Shown: piece after piece, positions 15,106-23,383 of the stretch
How positions within the stretch are numbered: position 1 is the first letter of the stretch
How the letters are laid out: each line of letters opens with the position of its first letter
Notes under the pieces: generated by a model
What the model was told of the DNA's origin: nothing
Database searches by the model: none
What the model saw: only the letters and a program-made list of their open reading frames with translations
Program-made: the position numbers and the translations under genes
Origin: Pontiellaceae bacterium B12227
Lineage (GTDB): Bacteria > Verrucomicrobiota > Kiritimatiellia > Kiritimatiellales > Pontiellaceae
NCBI GenBank assembly: GCA_029432775.1
Contig: JAROAZ010000035.1
Coordinates: 1-57,656 of the forward strand
Reading direction: 5' to 3'
DNA: 57,656 bases

Positions 15106-17351
15106 ACCGGGCCGGGCAGATCCGTGTTGAGGGGACGGTGCAGGGAGTCGGCTTCCGGCCCTTTGTTTATCGGCTTGCCCATCAACACCGACTCACCGGT
15201 TGGACACGCAACGATACGCGGGGCGTGGATATATTTATCCAGGGAGCGGAAAAGGACACGGCGGCGTTTCTGGAAGAACTCAAGTCCACCGCGCCGCCGC
15301 TGGCCCGAATCACCCGGCTGATCAGCGACGAGGTTGCGCCCGATTCTACGATCACCGATTTCCAAATATTGGAAAGTGCGTGCGGTGAGGCGCCCATGGT
15401 CGACATTGCGCGCGACACCAGCATCTGTTTCCAATGTCTGGAAGAAATGAACAATCCGGCGGACCGCCGCTTCGGCCATCCTTTCATCAACTGCACCAAC
15501 TGCGGCCCGCGCTACACGATTATCCAAAAACTGCCCTACGATCGGCCCGGCACCACCATGGCTGACTTTGAAATGTGCGCGGCCTGCCGCAAAGAATACG
15601 AAGATCCGTCGACCCGCCGGTTCCACGCTCAGCCCGTCAGCTGCCCCGATTGCGGTCCGCAACTCTCCCTTGGCGAAGGTCTGGACGATCCGCTCGAAAC
15701 CACCATTGCTGCTTTGCGGGCGGGCAAGATTGTGGCGGTGAAAGGGTTGGGTGGTTTTCATCTCTGTTGTTGTGCGGATAACGAAGAGGCGGTTCAGCAG
15801 CTGCGCTGCCGAAAGGGGCGAGAGGCGCGTCCGTTTGCGCTGATGGTGCGCGATGCCAAAACGGCGAGCCAGTTCGCCGAGGTTTCTCCGAAGGAAGCGG
15901 AACTGCTCGAAAGCATTGAACGCCCGATTGTGGTTGTCCAGGCATTGGAAAAAAAACGATGTGCGCCGTCGGTGGCGCCGGGCGTGAATACGCTGGGGAT
16001 TATGCTGCCCTATACGCCGTTGCACGCGCTGCTGTTTTCGCGCGGCGGCTTTGATGCACTGGTGATGACCAGTGGCAATGTGTCCGGACTGCCGCTCTGT
16101 AAAGACAACAACGAGGCGATGGGGCTGTTGAAAGGAATGGCCGACGTTTTCCTGCTGCACGACCGCGCCATTCAAACGCGGCTGGATGATTCCATTGTCC
16201 GGGTGCTGGGCGGCGAACCGGTGCTGCTGCGCCGGGCCCGCGGATATGTTCCTGCGCCGCTGCCTGCCCCGTTTGATGTCGACGGCCTGGTGGCGCTGGG
16301 CGGCATCATGAAAAGCACGGTCTGTGTCGGGCGTGGACAAACGGCCTATGTCAGCCAATATATCGGGACGCTGGAAAATATTGAAACGCTGGAGCACATG
16401 GAGGCGACATTGAATCATTTGATGGAGGTGCTCGGTGTGGATCCGATGACCTATGTGCTCGACCGTCATCCGGGCGGCTTCCAGAACTATCTGCTACCGA
16501 AAGGCGGGCTGAATGAACCCGTTCGGATTCAGCATCATCATGCGCACGCCGCCGCCTGCCTTGCGGAAAACGAGGTGCGCGAACCGACGCTCTGTTTTGT
16601 GTTCGATGGACTCGGTCTGGGCGATGACGGAACGCTTTGGGGCGGCGAAATTCTGATGTCCGACCTGTGCGGCAGCCGTAGGCTGGGTCATTTGGAGTTG
16701 CTGGACCTTCCGGGAGGCGATGCTGCAACAAGGTATCCGGGCCGCATCGCCTATGCCGCACTGTCGGGTCTTGTTTCCAATGCCGATCTAAATCGTGTTC
16801 TTTACTGGCTGAGTTCCAATGATCGGAAACCATTGCCTAACCAGCCGCGAACCTCCAGTATCGGCCGGTTGTTCGATGCGGTGTCGGCCCTGCTCAATGT
16901 TTGTCACGAGCAGACCTATGAAGGGCAGGCTGCAATGGAACTTGAAGCAATCGTCGATCCGAATGTGACCGGTCATTATGAAGTTGAACCAGTCAAGGAA
17001 GACGGTCTTTGGCTGCTTCCCGGGAAGGCGTTACTGATTCAGATTTTCCAGGCATTGGAAAACGGTGAAGAGCGCAGTGCGATTGCCGCAAAGTTTCATC
17101 GGACGCTCGCGCGCTGGATTGCAGCGGTTGCCCGGCAGGAGTCGGCCACGCGAGTTGGACTGAGCGGTGGTTGTTTTCAGAACCGGCTGCTGTTTGAATG
17201 GACGCGATCCGCACTGGAAGAGCAGGGAGTTGAAGTGCTGGTTCATCGCCGCCTTTCGCCCGGTGACGAATGCATTTCTTACGGACAGCTGATCACGGCG
17301 GGCGCACGCCGTGCGAACAGGAAGAACAAGGAGATGAACGCATGTGTTTAG
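15102..17351 (+). CDS. hypF: Carbamoyltransferase HypF
   Basis: This 749-aa protein has the full HypF layout: an acylphosphatase-like domain ('VEGTVQGVGFRPFVYRLA', about 1-90), two zinc fingers built from CxxC pairs (about 105-190), a YrdC-like domain (about 200-380) and a Kae1/TobZ-like domain with 'HHHAHAAACLAEN'. It makes the carbamoyl adenylate used for the CN ligands of the active-site iron. I start it at the ATG overlapping the hypB stop; a longer frame runs into hypB. Palindromes inside it encode FQILE, FQCLE and FQALE. Confidence 0.95.
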   Translation: MNRAGQIRVEGTVQGVGFRPFVYRLAHQHRLTGWTRNDTRGVDIFIQGAEKDTAAFLEELKSTAPPLARITRLISDEVAPDSTITDFQILESACGEAPMVDIARDTSICFQCLEEMNNPADRRFGHPFINCTNCGPRYTIIQKLPYDRPGTTMADFEMCAACRKEYEDPSTRRFHAQPVSCPDCGPQLSLGEGLDDPLETTIAALRAGKIVAVKGLGGFHLCCCADNEEAVQQLRCRKGREARPFALMVRDAKTASQFAEVSPKEAELLESIERPIVVVQALEKKRCAPSVAPGVNTLGIMLPYTPLHALLFSRGGFDALVMTSGNVSGLPLCKDNNEAMGLLKGMADVFLLHDRAIQTRLDDSIVRVLGGEPVLLRRARGYVPAPLPAPFDVDGLVALGGIMKSTVCVGRGQTAYVSQYIGTLENIETLEHMEATLNHLMEVLGVDPMTYVLDRHPGGFQNYLLPKGGLNEPVRIQHHHAHAAACLAENEVREPTLCFVFDGLGLGDDGTLWGGEILMSDLCGSRRLGHLELLDLPGGDAATRYPGRIAYAALSGLVSNADLNRVLYWLSSNDRKPLPNQPRTSSIGRLFDAVSALLNVCHEQTYEGQAAMELEAIVDPNVTGHYEVEPVKEDGLWLLPGKALLIQIFQALENGEERSAIAAKFHRTLARWIAAVARQESATRVGLSGGCFQNRLLFEWTRSALEEQGVEVLVHRRLSPGDECISYGQLITAGARRANRKNKEMNACV

Positions 17352-17575
17352 CTATGCCCGCCAAGGTGCTCTCGATTGCCGGAACGACCGCCGAAATGGA
17401 TATGGGCGGCAACCGGATTCAGGCCGATGTGTCGCTGGTGCCGGAAGTGAAGGTGGATGAATATGTGATGGTACATGCCGGCTTTGCTCTGCAGATTTAT
17501 GACGAGGCGGAGGCGCTGGCCACACTGGAGCTCTTTAATGAATATGCCGAGTCGCTGAAGGCGGATTCGAAATGA
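17342..17575 (+). CDS. hypC: Hydrogenase assembly chaperone HypC
   Basis: The 77-aa protein starts 'MCLAMPAKV', with the essential Cys2 that binds HypD and the iron centre. It carries the Fe(CN)2CO unit between HypD and the large-subunit precursor. The start is set by this conserved N-terminus and overlaps the end of hypF by 10 nt; a longer frame is not needed. Its stop overlaps hypD. Confidence 0.95.
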   Translation: MCLAMPAKVLSIAGTTAEMDMGGNRIQADVSLVPEVKVDEYVMVHAGFALQIYDEAEALATLELFNEYAESLKADSK

Positions 17576-18657
17576 GTGCGCTACCCAGTTTTTCCGATCC
17601 CGAACTTGCGCGGCAGCTGTTGGATAAAATCCGTGCGGTGGCCGGCTGCTGTGGTGCGGTGAATCTGATGGAGGTGTGCGGTACGCATACGATGGCGATT
17701 GGCCGCGTCGGGCTGCGGAGTCTGCTTCCCGAAAATATCCGGTTGCTTTCGGGCCCCGGCTGTCCGGTCTGCGTGACGCCTGCGGAGGTAATGGATGCCG
17801 CCGGCGAGTGTGCGTTGAAAAGCGGTGTAACGGTGTTGAGCTTCGGCGACATGATCCGTGTTCCGGGGAGTACGGAATCGTTACAGCAGGTGAAGGCACG
17901 GGGCGGGCAGGTTGAGGTGGTTTCGTCGCCGCTCCAGGCGGTTGAGCGGGCTGCGGCCGAACCGGATCAGCGTTTCGTTTTTGTGGCGGTCGGTTTTGAG
18001 ACCACGATCCCGGCTGTTGCGCTGGCCGTTAAAAAAGCGGAGTTCCAGGGATTGGAAAACCTGACGTTTCTGGTGTCGCATCGGTTGGTTCCGCCGGCGC
18101 TGGAGCTGTTGCGCACGGATCCGGAGCTGCAGTTGAACGGCCTGATTGCACCCGGCCACGTGAGCGCCGTTCTGGGGGAAAGTATTTATGAGGGCATGGG
18201 TATTCCAGTGGTCGTTGCAGGTTTTGAACCTTTGGATCTGCTGGGCAGTATTCTGGTGCTGCTGGAAATGATTGCGGAGGGAACCTGCGAAGTCCGGAAT
18301 CTGTATTCCCGGATCGTCCGACCGAAGGGCAACCCGAATGCGGTTGCTCTCATCCACGAGATCTTTGAGCCGGTGGACGCCCGGTGGCGCGGTATTGGCG
18401 AGCTGCCGATGAGCGGCTTGAAACTTCGTGAGCCGTTCAGGAAGTTTGATGCGCAGCTTTGCCATGAGCTGCCGATGGAAGATTGCGGCATGGATACCGG
18501 TTGTTGCTGCGGCGAAGTGCTGCGCGGCCATATGCTGCCGAATGAATGTAAACTTTTCGGCCGGGTGTGTGTGCCCGAAAACCCGGTCGGGGCCTGTATG
18601 GTTTCGGGCGAGGGATCGTGCGCGGCATTTTATCAATATGGAGGATATACATCGTGA
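17572..18657 (+). CDS. hypD: Hydrogenase formation protein HypD
   Basis: The 361-aa iron-sulfur protein shows the HypD signatures 'MEVCGTHTMAIGR', 'LLSGPGCPVCVTP', 'GFETTIPAVA', and the C-terminal Cys-rich segment 'DCGMDTGCCCGEVLRG' near the [4Fe-4S] site. It is the scaffold on which the CN and CO ligands are put on iron, with HypC and HypE. It overlaps hypC (ATGA) and hypE (GTGA). A palindrome encodes FQGLE at 18043. Confidence 0.95.
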   Translation: MSALPSFSDPELARQLLDKIRAVAGCCGAVNLMEVCGTHTMAIGRVGLRSLLPENIRLLSGPGCPVCVTPAEVMDAAGECALKSGVTVLSFGDMIRVPGSTESLQQVKARGGQVEVVSSPLQAVERAAAEPDQRFVFVAVGFETTIPAVALAVKKAEFQGLENLTFLVSHRLVPPALELLRTDPELQLNGLIAPGHVSAVLGESIYEGMGIPVVVAGFEPLDLLGSILVLLEMIAEGTCEVRNLYSRIVRPKGNPNAVALIHEIFEPVDARWRGIGELPMSGLKLREPFRKFDAQLCHELPMEDCGMDTGCCCGEVLRGHMLPNECKLFGRVCVPENPVGACMVSGEGSCAAFYQYGGYTS

Positions 18658-19643
18658 TTAAAACCATCACCATGGCACATGGAAGCGGGCGCGGTTTGAG
18701 CGACCTGCTCGAAACCGTGGTGCTTCCCAACCTGCTGGCAGAGCAGGGCAGTGTGCTGGAAGATGCGGCGGTTTTCCAAACATTGGAAGGTCGCCTGGCT
18801 TTCACGACGGACAGTTTTGTGGTCCAGCCGCTGGAATTTTCCGGCGGCGATATCGGTAAACTGGCAGCATGCGGAACGATTAATGACCTGGCAGTGATGG
18901 GTGCGGTTCCGAGCCATATGTCGGTTTCGCTGATTCTTGAGGAAGGCCTGGAAGTTGCGCTGCTGGAACGGGTACTCAACTCGTTGCGCGATGTCTGTAT
19001 TTCCTGCGGGGTGAATATCTGCTGCGGTGATACGAAGGTGATTGATCGCGGCTCGGGGGATGGGCTCTATATGAATACCTCGGGCGTCGGGCGGGTGGCG
19101 GAAGGCCTTGCGCTATCCGCCGCGAATGCCCGGCCGGGCGATGCCGTAATCGTCAGCGGGGATATTGCCCGGCACGGCGTGGCGATTCTTTCCCAACGCC
19201 AGAATCTGGGATTTGAGTCTCAGGTCGAGAGCGACTGCGCGCCGTTGGATGAGCTCTGTGCGGCTTTGCTGAAGGCCGTACCGGATACGCGGGTGATGCG
19301 CGATGCCACGCGCGGCGGCTGTGCAGCGGTGCTCAATGAGATTGCGGCGGCTTCCGGCGTTTCGATTAAGCTGGACGGCTCTGCGATTCCTGTGACGGAA
19401 GCGGTAAAACAAGCCTGTGCCTTTCTGGGAATGGATCCACTGCAGGTGGCCAACGAAGGCACTTTTTTTGCGGTGGTTCCCCGGGCATCGGTTGCGGAAG
19501 CACGTGCGGCAATCGGCGGCGGTTCGGCTGTGATTGGAACGGTGGGCGAGGCATCGCGTTTCCCGGTCACGATTTCGACGGAGATCGGCGGAACGCGTCC
19601 GGTGGAAAATCCGCCCGGTGAGCTGTTGCCACGGATCTGTTAA
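18654..19643 (+). CDS. hypE: Carbamoyl dehydratase HypE
   Basis: The 329-aa PurM-like ATPase has 'MAHGSGRG' near the start, 'FTTDSFVV', 'NDLAVMGA', 'GDTKVI' and the C-terminal 'LPRIC', whose last Cys carries the thiocarbamate that becomes cyanide. The GTG start overlaps the hypD stop (GTGA), which fits the tight operon; the longer upstream frame overlaps hypD and is unlikely. It is the last hyp gene. An ECF-type promoter starts immediately at its stop codon. Confidence 0.95.
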   Translation: MIKTITMAHGSGRGLSDLLETVVLPNLLAEQGSVLEDAAVFQTLEGRLAFTTDSFVVQPLEFSGGDIGKLAACGTINDLAVMGAVPSHMSVSLILEEGLEVALLERVLNSLRDVCISCGVNICCGDTKVIDRGSGDGLYMNTSGVGRVAEGLALSAANARPGDAVIVSGDIARHGVAILSQRQNLGFESQVESDCAPLDELCAALLKAVPDTRVMRDATRGGCAAVLNEIAAASGVSIKLDGSAIPVTEAVKQACAFLGMDPLQVANEGTFFAVVPRASVAEARAAIGGGSAVIGTVGEASRFPVTISTEIGGTRPVENPPGELLPRIC

Positions 19644-19669
19644 GTGACGTTTTCCAGGCGGGCGGTGTA
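19644..19669 (+). promoter_or_regulatory. ECF-type promoter, first DUF2202 operon
   Basis: GTGACG at 19644-19649, 14 bp, GGTGTA at 19664-19669. It starts right after the hypE stop and 31 nt before the ATG at 19701, which has AAGGAG upstream. Confidence 0.75.
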
Positions 19670-19700
19670 AGGCTCTTGAACGTATACCAAGGAGCTTTTT

Positions 19701-20351
19701 ATGAAACGATGCTATCTCATTATTTTTGCCGCCGTATTTTCAGCCCCGATTGCAGATGCAAAAGGCAACGGACATTGCCACGGAAAGTCGGAAAAGGGCG
19801 GCTGCGCAAATAGCTGCAGCGCAGTTGTTGCAACGACTGCGGATTCAGCAAAGCTCTCCGAGGCGGAAGCTCAGCACCTGCTTTATATGCGGGAAGAGGA
19901 AAAGCTGGCGCGCGATGTCTACCTGACACTGGGTAAACTCTATGACCAGCGCGTGTTTGTGAATATTCCCCGTTCGGAACAGCACCATATGAATGCCGTG
20001 CTCGGATTGCTTGAGTCGTATGGCCTGAAGGATCCGGTGAAGCCGGAGCCGGGACAGTTCACCGATCCGAAGCTGCAGGATCTTTATGATGCGCTTATTG
20101 CCCGCGGATCGACATCGCGTGAAGAGGCCTTTCTGGTAGGCGCGTTGGTTGAAGAGGTGGATATTCAGGATCTTCAGGACGCCACTGAATCGACGGAAAA
20201 TGAATCGATCCGCTCGGTGCTCGGCGCATTGGTCAGTGCATCGGAACGGCATCTGAATGCTTTTGTGCGCAACTATGAATCTGCTTCAGGAAAAACCTAT
20301 GTTGCTCAGCATATGCCGCAGGCGGATGTTGACGCCATGCTGGGGCGCTGA
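19701..20351 (+). CDS. Secreted DUF2202 ferritin-like protein, copy 1
   Basis: The 216-aa protein has a signal peptide ('IIFAAVFSAPIADA') and a Cys/His-rich mature N-terminus ('GHCHGKSEKGGCANSCS'). The DUF2202 domain shows 'MREEEKLARDVYLTL', 'IPRSEQHHMNAVLGLL', 'FLVGALVEEVDIQDL' and 'ASERHLNAFVRNYE'. The Glu and Glu-x-x-His placements resemble ferritin-like diiron sites; the family is otherwise uncharacterised. It is the first gene of an ECF-controlled unit with the next two genes. Two paralogues lie at 22700 and 23384. A role in metal or oxygen handling for the hydrogenase is inference. Confidence 0.85.
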   Translation: MKRCYLIIFAAVFSAPIADAKGNGHCHGKSEKGGCANSCSAVVATTADSAKLSEAEAQHLLYMREEEKLARDVYLTLGKLYDQRVFVNIPRSEQHHMNAVLGLLESYGLKDPVKPEPGQFTDPKLQDLYDALIARGSTSREEAFLVGALVEEVDIQDLQDATESTENESIRSVLGALVSASERHLNAFVRNYESASGKTYVAQHMPQADVDAMLGR

Positions 20352-20369
20352 CCCCGGAAAGAGTATTTT

Positions 20370-20627
20370 ATGAAGCCCTTAAGATACAGGCACCGACCTG
20401 CTTTGCCCGCACTGGTGGCTGCTGTGATCAGCCTTTTCGGCGGTACGTTCTGCTTTTTTATGATCTATAAGCGTGTTGCAAGCGGGGAGATCGGAAGAGA
20501 AAAGTTGTTAGCTCTGATCACTCTTTCGATTGTAACGACCGGTCTCTTTCTTATCGCGGCATTTGCGCGTTATCAGTTTACCCATTTATGGGTGAAACCC
20601 CGCAGGAAGAGTCGCCGCGATAAGTAA
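20370..20627 (+). CDS. Small two-helix membrane protein
   Basis: The 85-aa protein has two predicted membrane helices (about residues 13-33 and 46-67) between basic ends ('MKPLRYRHRP', 'KPRRKSRRDK'). No family is recognised. It starts 18 bp after copy 1 of DUF2202 and is followed 15 bp later by a large secreted protein, so all three are likely co-transcribed from the promoter at 19644. Confidence 0.65.
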   Translation: MKPLRYRHRPALPALVAAVISLFGGTFCFFMIYKRVASGEIGREKLLALITLSIVTTGLFLIAAFARYQFTHLWVKPRRKSRRDK

Positions 20628-20642
20628 TCATGGAGTTTGGTG

Positions 20643-22466
20643 ATGTGTGAAAAAAAGGCTGCTGTTCTTGTATTGTATTCAGTCTGCCTCATCGGGTCCG
20701 TATTCGGTGTGACCACCTGGAAGGGCGGTGTGTCGGGCTATTGGGATACGCCTGCGAACTGGGCAGGCGGTTTTCCGGTAAACACCTCAACGGTGCGGCT
20801 CAATCACGATCGGCAAACGAATACGTATGCGGTTATCGTTAAAACTCCGGCCATTGCCGACAAGCTCTGGATCGATACCTACGGTGATGTTCCCATTCAC
20901 TTCCGCGTCAGCGAGACAGGAAGCCTTCAGCTCAACAGCATGCGTATGGGATTCAAGGAAGAAGACCGCGAGTCCAGCTTCACAATCGATGGCGGAACGG
21001 TTTGGGGATTGGATCCGGTTGATCCGGCTGTAACCAATACCGCCTTCCTTATCGGAAACAATCCGGATTGCGAGGCAAGCCTGAGCGTAGTGAATGACGG
21101 TCTATTCTCCGTTTCGGGGAGCAACGGGCTCATCATAGCCAGCAGCAAGGAAAGTTCCGGCCATCTCATAGTCACCAATGGGAACCTGCGAATCAGAGAT
21201 TCGCTGATCCTGGGGAAGGGGCCGGCATCTCATGGTGAGATGATCCTTACAGGTACGTCGTCGGTTTCAATTACCGGAGCACTTCATATTGCAAAGCTGG
21301 ATAATGGTGCGCTTATGCCGACCGGGACTGTATTTATGAGCGGGGGGACGCTGGACTGCGGCTCCCTCAATGTCGGTGCACACGGAAACGGTTCTTTAAT
21401 CCTGAATGCCGGCGATATTCACACCGGTACCGGCGGGGTCACCATCGGACTTTCCAATGCAGACGGACGACTCGATATTCATGGCGGAATACTCCAGGCC
21501 GCCAACTCCTTTATGAATATCGGCCACACGGATTCCTCCGGACTCCTCTCCATTAGCAATGGTATGGTGCATATTTCCGGCCCCCTTCGCGTTGGATCCG
21601 GAAGCAGGGGGTATGGGCAGATCAATCAGTCGGGCGGCTCCCTTTCCGTAAATGAGCTGATTATCGGCGAGCCCGTATCCGCCACTGGTATCCTCAATTT
21701 GTACGACGGTACTTTGACTTCAACCAACCTGCTGGTCGGTCTTGGCGGAACCGCTCAATGTAATCTGTATGGGGGTACGTTGAGCATACAGGGAACAGGT
21801 ACTACTGATTTTCAGGTTTCGAATAGCTGCATCCATATACAACAGACCGTGATTCAATGGGCGAACAGCAACGTAACTGATTGGATCACGAATGCCATCG
21901 ATAGCGGAATCGTCTGCTTCAGTAACGGCATTGCGCCGGGCACCTACAGCACGAACGGATATGATGGCCGCATCGTCAGTGAAACGGCATCACTTTATTG
22001 GGACAACCTCGACAACGGTTCGCAGTTCGGGCTCAGTGCAATCTGGGTGGAGCAGCTGCCGGCCGCATCTGCATACGATAGCTGGGCCGCTGATTATGAG
22101 CTTAGTGAGTCGGGTTTGATGGATGACCCGGATGATGATGGACTAGATAATCTGAGCGAATATGCGCTTGGCGGAGATCCGACAAACGATAACGATGCTG
22201 CGATTCTTCCAACCTTTGGAATGACGGAAAGCGGGGGCAGCAACTGGTTTGAATTTGTCTACAGAAAACGCACGGATGCGGATGCGGTCGGGCTGGACTA
22301 TTATCTCGAGCTGAGCACCAATCTTTTTTCCGGAACCTGGACGAACGAAGGATATCTGGTCACTGAACCCGGTGGAGATCATGCGGTATTCGAAATAATC
22401 ACCAATCGTATTCCCGCAGAGCCTTTTACAGAGCTGTTTATACGGCTCCGGATCAGTGCTGAGTAA
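20643..22466 (+). CDS. Large secreted beta-helical protein with calcium-binding-like tail
   Basis: The 607-aa protein has a signal peptide, then 'WKGGVSGYWDTPANWAGGFP', a lead-in common to secreted repeat proteins of this group. About 380 residues of Gly/Asn-rich repeats follow ('GTVFMSGGTLDCGSLNVG', 'GSLILNAGDI'), expected to form a beta-helix. Near residue 480 comes 'YDSWAADYELSESGLMDDPD', 'DDDGLDNLSEYALGGDP', an aspartate-rich calcium-binding-like module, and then a C-terminal domain. No barrel is attached. The ATG at 20643 is preferred (GGAG upstream). Function is unknown; probably an envelope or matrix protein. Confidence 0.75.
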   Translation: MCEKKAAVLVLYSVCLIGSVFGVTTWKGGVSGYWDTPANWAGGFPVNTSTVRLNHDRQTNTYAVIVKTPAIADKLWIDTYGDVPIHFRVSETGSLQLNSMRMGFKEEDRESSFTIDGGTVWGLDPVDPAVTNTAFLIGNNPDCEASLSVVNDGLFSVSGSNGLIIASSKESSGHLIVTNGNLRIRDSLILGKGPASHGEMILTGTSSVSITGALHIAKLDNGALMPTGTVFMSGGTLDCGSLNVGAHGNGSLILNAGDIHTGTGGVTIGLSNADGRLDIHGGILQAANSFMNIGHTDSSGLLSISNGMVHISGPLRVGSGSRGYGQINQSGGSLSVNELIIGEPVSATGILNLYDGTLTSTNLLVGLGGTAQCNLYGGTLSIQGTGTTDFQVSNSCIHIQQTVIQWANSNVTDWITNAIDSGIVCFSNGIAPGTYSTNGYDGRIVSETASLYWDNLDNGSQFGLSAIWVEQLPAASAYDSWAADYELSESGLMDDPDDDGLDNLSEYALGGDPTNDNDAAILPTFGMTESGGSNWFEFVYRKRTDADAVGLDYYLELSTNLFSGTWTNEGYLVTEPGGDHAVFEIITNRIPAEPFTELFIRLRISAE

Positions 22467-22526
22467 TTAATTTTCGATACGACTCCTTTTTCCTATCAAG
22501 GAATCAAATTCCAGTTTGTTAAATGG

Positions 22527-22575
22527 TGGGTGCAGACGCCCATTGATGCATTTTTTCTTCGGGTGGTGGCACCCA
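22527..22575 (+). promoter_or_regulatory. Tandem activator sites (UAS) upstream of the sigma-54 promoter
   Basis: Site 1 (22527-22542) is TGGGTG-CAGA-CGCCCA and site 2 (22560-22575) is CGGGTG-GTGG-CACCCA. Both are 6-4-6 inverted repeats with starts 33 bp apart. The same pair, starts 34 bp apart, precedes the sigma-54 promoter at 33005. They are the likely sites of the NtrC-type regulator at 28930. Confidence 0.75.
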
Positions 22576-22597
22576 GGATCGTGCGGTTCGAAAGTCG

Positions 22598-22625
22598 GGA
22601 AGTTCAAAAACAAAGGAGAACTTCC
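22598..22625. promoter_or_regulatory. Inverted repeat between UAS and sigma-54 promoter
   Basis: GGAAGTTC (22598-22605) and GAACTTCC (22618-22625) form a perfect 8-bp inverted repeat with a 12-nt spacer, ending 12 bp before the -24 element. It could be an extra regulator site. It is not repeated at the other sigma-54 promoter. Confidence 0.4.
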
Positions 22626-22637
22626 TGTTCACCCGCT

Positions 22638-22653
22638 TGGCACACCCCGTGCA
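22638..22653 (+). promoter_or_regulatory. Sigma-54 promoter, second DUF2202 gene
   Basis: TGGCAC-ACCCC-GTGCA matches the -24/-12 consensus (TGGCAC-N5-TTGCA) except one base, with the GG and GC invariant pairs correctly spaced. It is followed by TTAGG, as is the other sigma-54 promoter here. ATG of the gene is at 22700 with AGGAG. Confidence 0.8.
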
Positions 22654-22699
22654 TTAGGCTCTCGTAAGAATTGTCTATAACCCCCAAAGGAGATGCACG

Positions 22700-23317
22700 A
22701 TGAATAGAAGATCATTACTCGCCATTATCGTAGGCTGCATGCTGACAGGCTGGATGCTGCAACCCGTGCTTGCCGGAAGAGGCAAGGGAAAAGGAGCGAA
22801 TACGGGAACTGTCGCTGTGGTGACCGAAGCCGAAGCCGTCGATCTGCTCTTCATGCGGGAAGAGGAAAAGCTGGCGCGCGATGTGTACATTTCCATGTAT
22901 ACACTTTGGGGTAATACGGTCTTTGATAATATTTCCCAGTCCGAGCAGAAACACACCGATTCAGTTTTGGGGCTGATTGAAAAATATAATCTGACTGATC
23001 CGGCCCTTGAAGGCGTTGGTGAATTCATCAATACGGAACTGCAGGAACTCTATGACTCGCTTATCGCACGAGGCGAGGTCTCTGTGCTGGAAGCGCTGAT
23101 GGTCGGTGCGTTGATTGAAGAAGTTGATATTGAAGATATCGTGCTCTCCATGGATCGCACGACGAAAAGCGATATCCTGAATGTATACGGCAATCTGCTG
23201 GCCGGCTCTGAAAATCATCTGGTGGCTTTTGTTAAGAACATTGAAGCGCTGACCGGAGAAACCTACGCAGCTCAGTATATTACCCAGGAAGAAGTCGACG
23301 CCATCCTTGGCCGCTAA
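22700..23317 (+). CDS. Secreted DUF2202 ferritin-like protein, copy 2
   Basis: The 205-aa protein has a signal peptide ending 'QPVLAGRG' and the same DUF2202 motifs as copy 1: 'MREEEKLARDVYISM', 'ISQSEQKHTDSVLGLI', 'LMVGALIEEVDIED', 'GSENHLVAFVKNIE', 'VDAILGR'. Putative metal ligands are kept. It lacks the Cys-rich N-terminus of copy 1. Unlike copy 1, it is under sigma-54 control with two activator sites upstream, so the two paralogues should respond to different signals. Copy 3 follows after 66 bp. Confidence 0.85.
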   Translation: MNRRSLLAIIVGCMLTGWMLQPVLAGRGKGKGANTGTVAVVTEAEAVDLLFMREEEKLARDVYISMYTLWGNTVFDNISQSEQKHTDSVLGLIEKYNLTDPALEGVGEFINTELQELYDSLIARGEVSVLEALMVGALIEEVDIEDIVLSMDRTTKSDILNVYGNLLAGSENHLVAFVKNIEALTGETYAAQYITQEEVDAILGR

Positions 23318-23338
23318 CTTCCTACGTTAGAGAGGAGA

Positions 23339-23370
23339 TTCCAACCATTGGAAATTTCCAATGGTTGGAT
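23339..23370. repeat. Back-to-back dispersed palindromes between DUF2202 copies 2 and 3
   Basis: TTCCAACCATTGGAA (23339-23353) is followed after two bases by TTCCAATGGTTGGAT (23356-23370, one base off). The two can also pair with each other as a 14-15 bp hairpin in the RNA. They lie between the second DUF2202 stop and the third start, where they could lower expression of the third gene. Confidence 0.8.
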
Positions 23371-23383
23371 ATTCAGGAATCAA

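Noticed and set aside
14964..16469. 501-codon antisense frame across hypB/hypF
   Set aside because: It lies opposite clear hyp genes; the length comes from codon bias on the coding strand.
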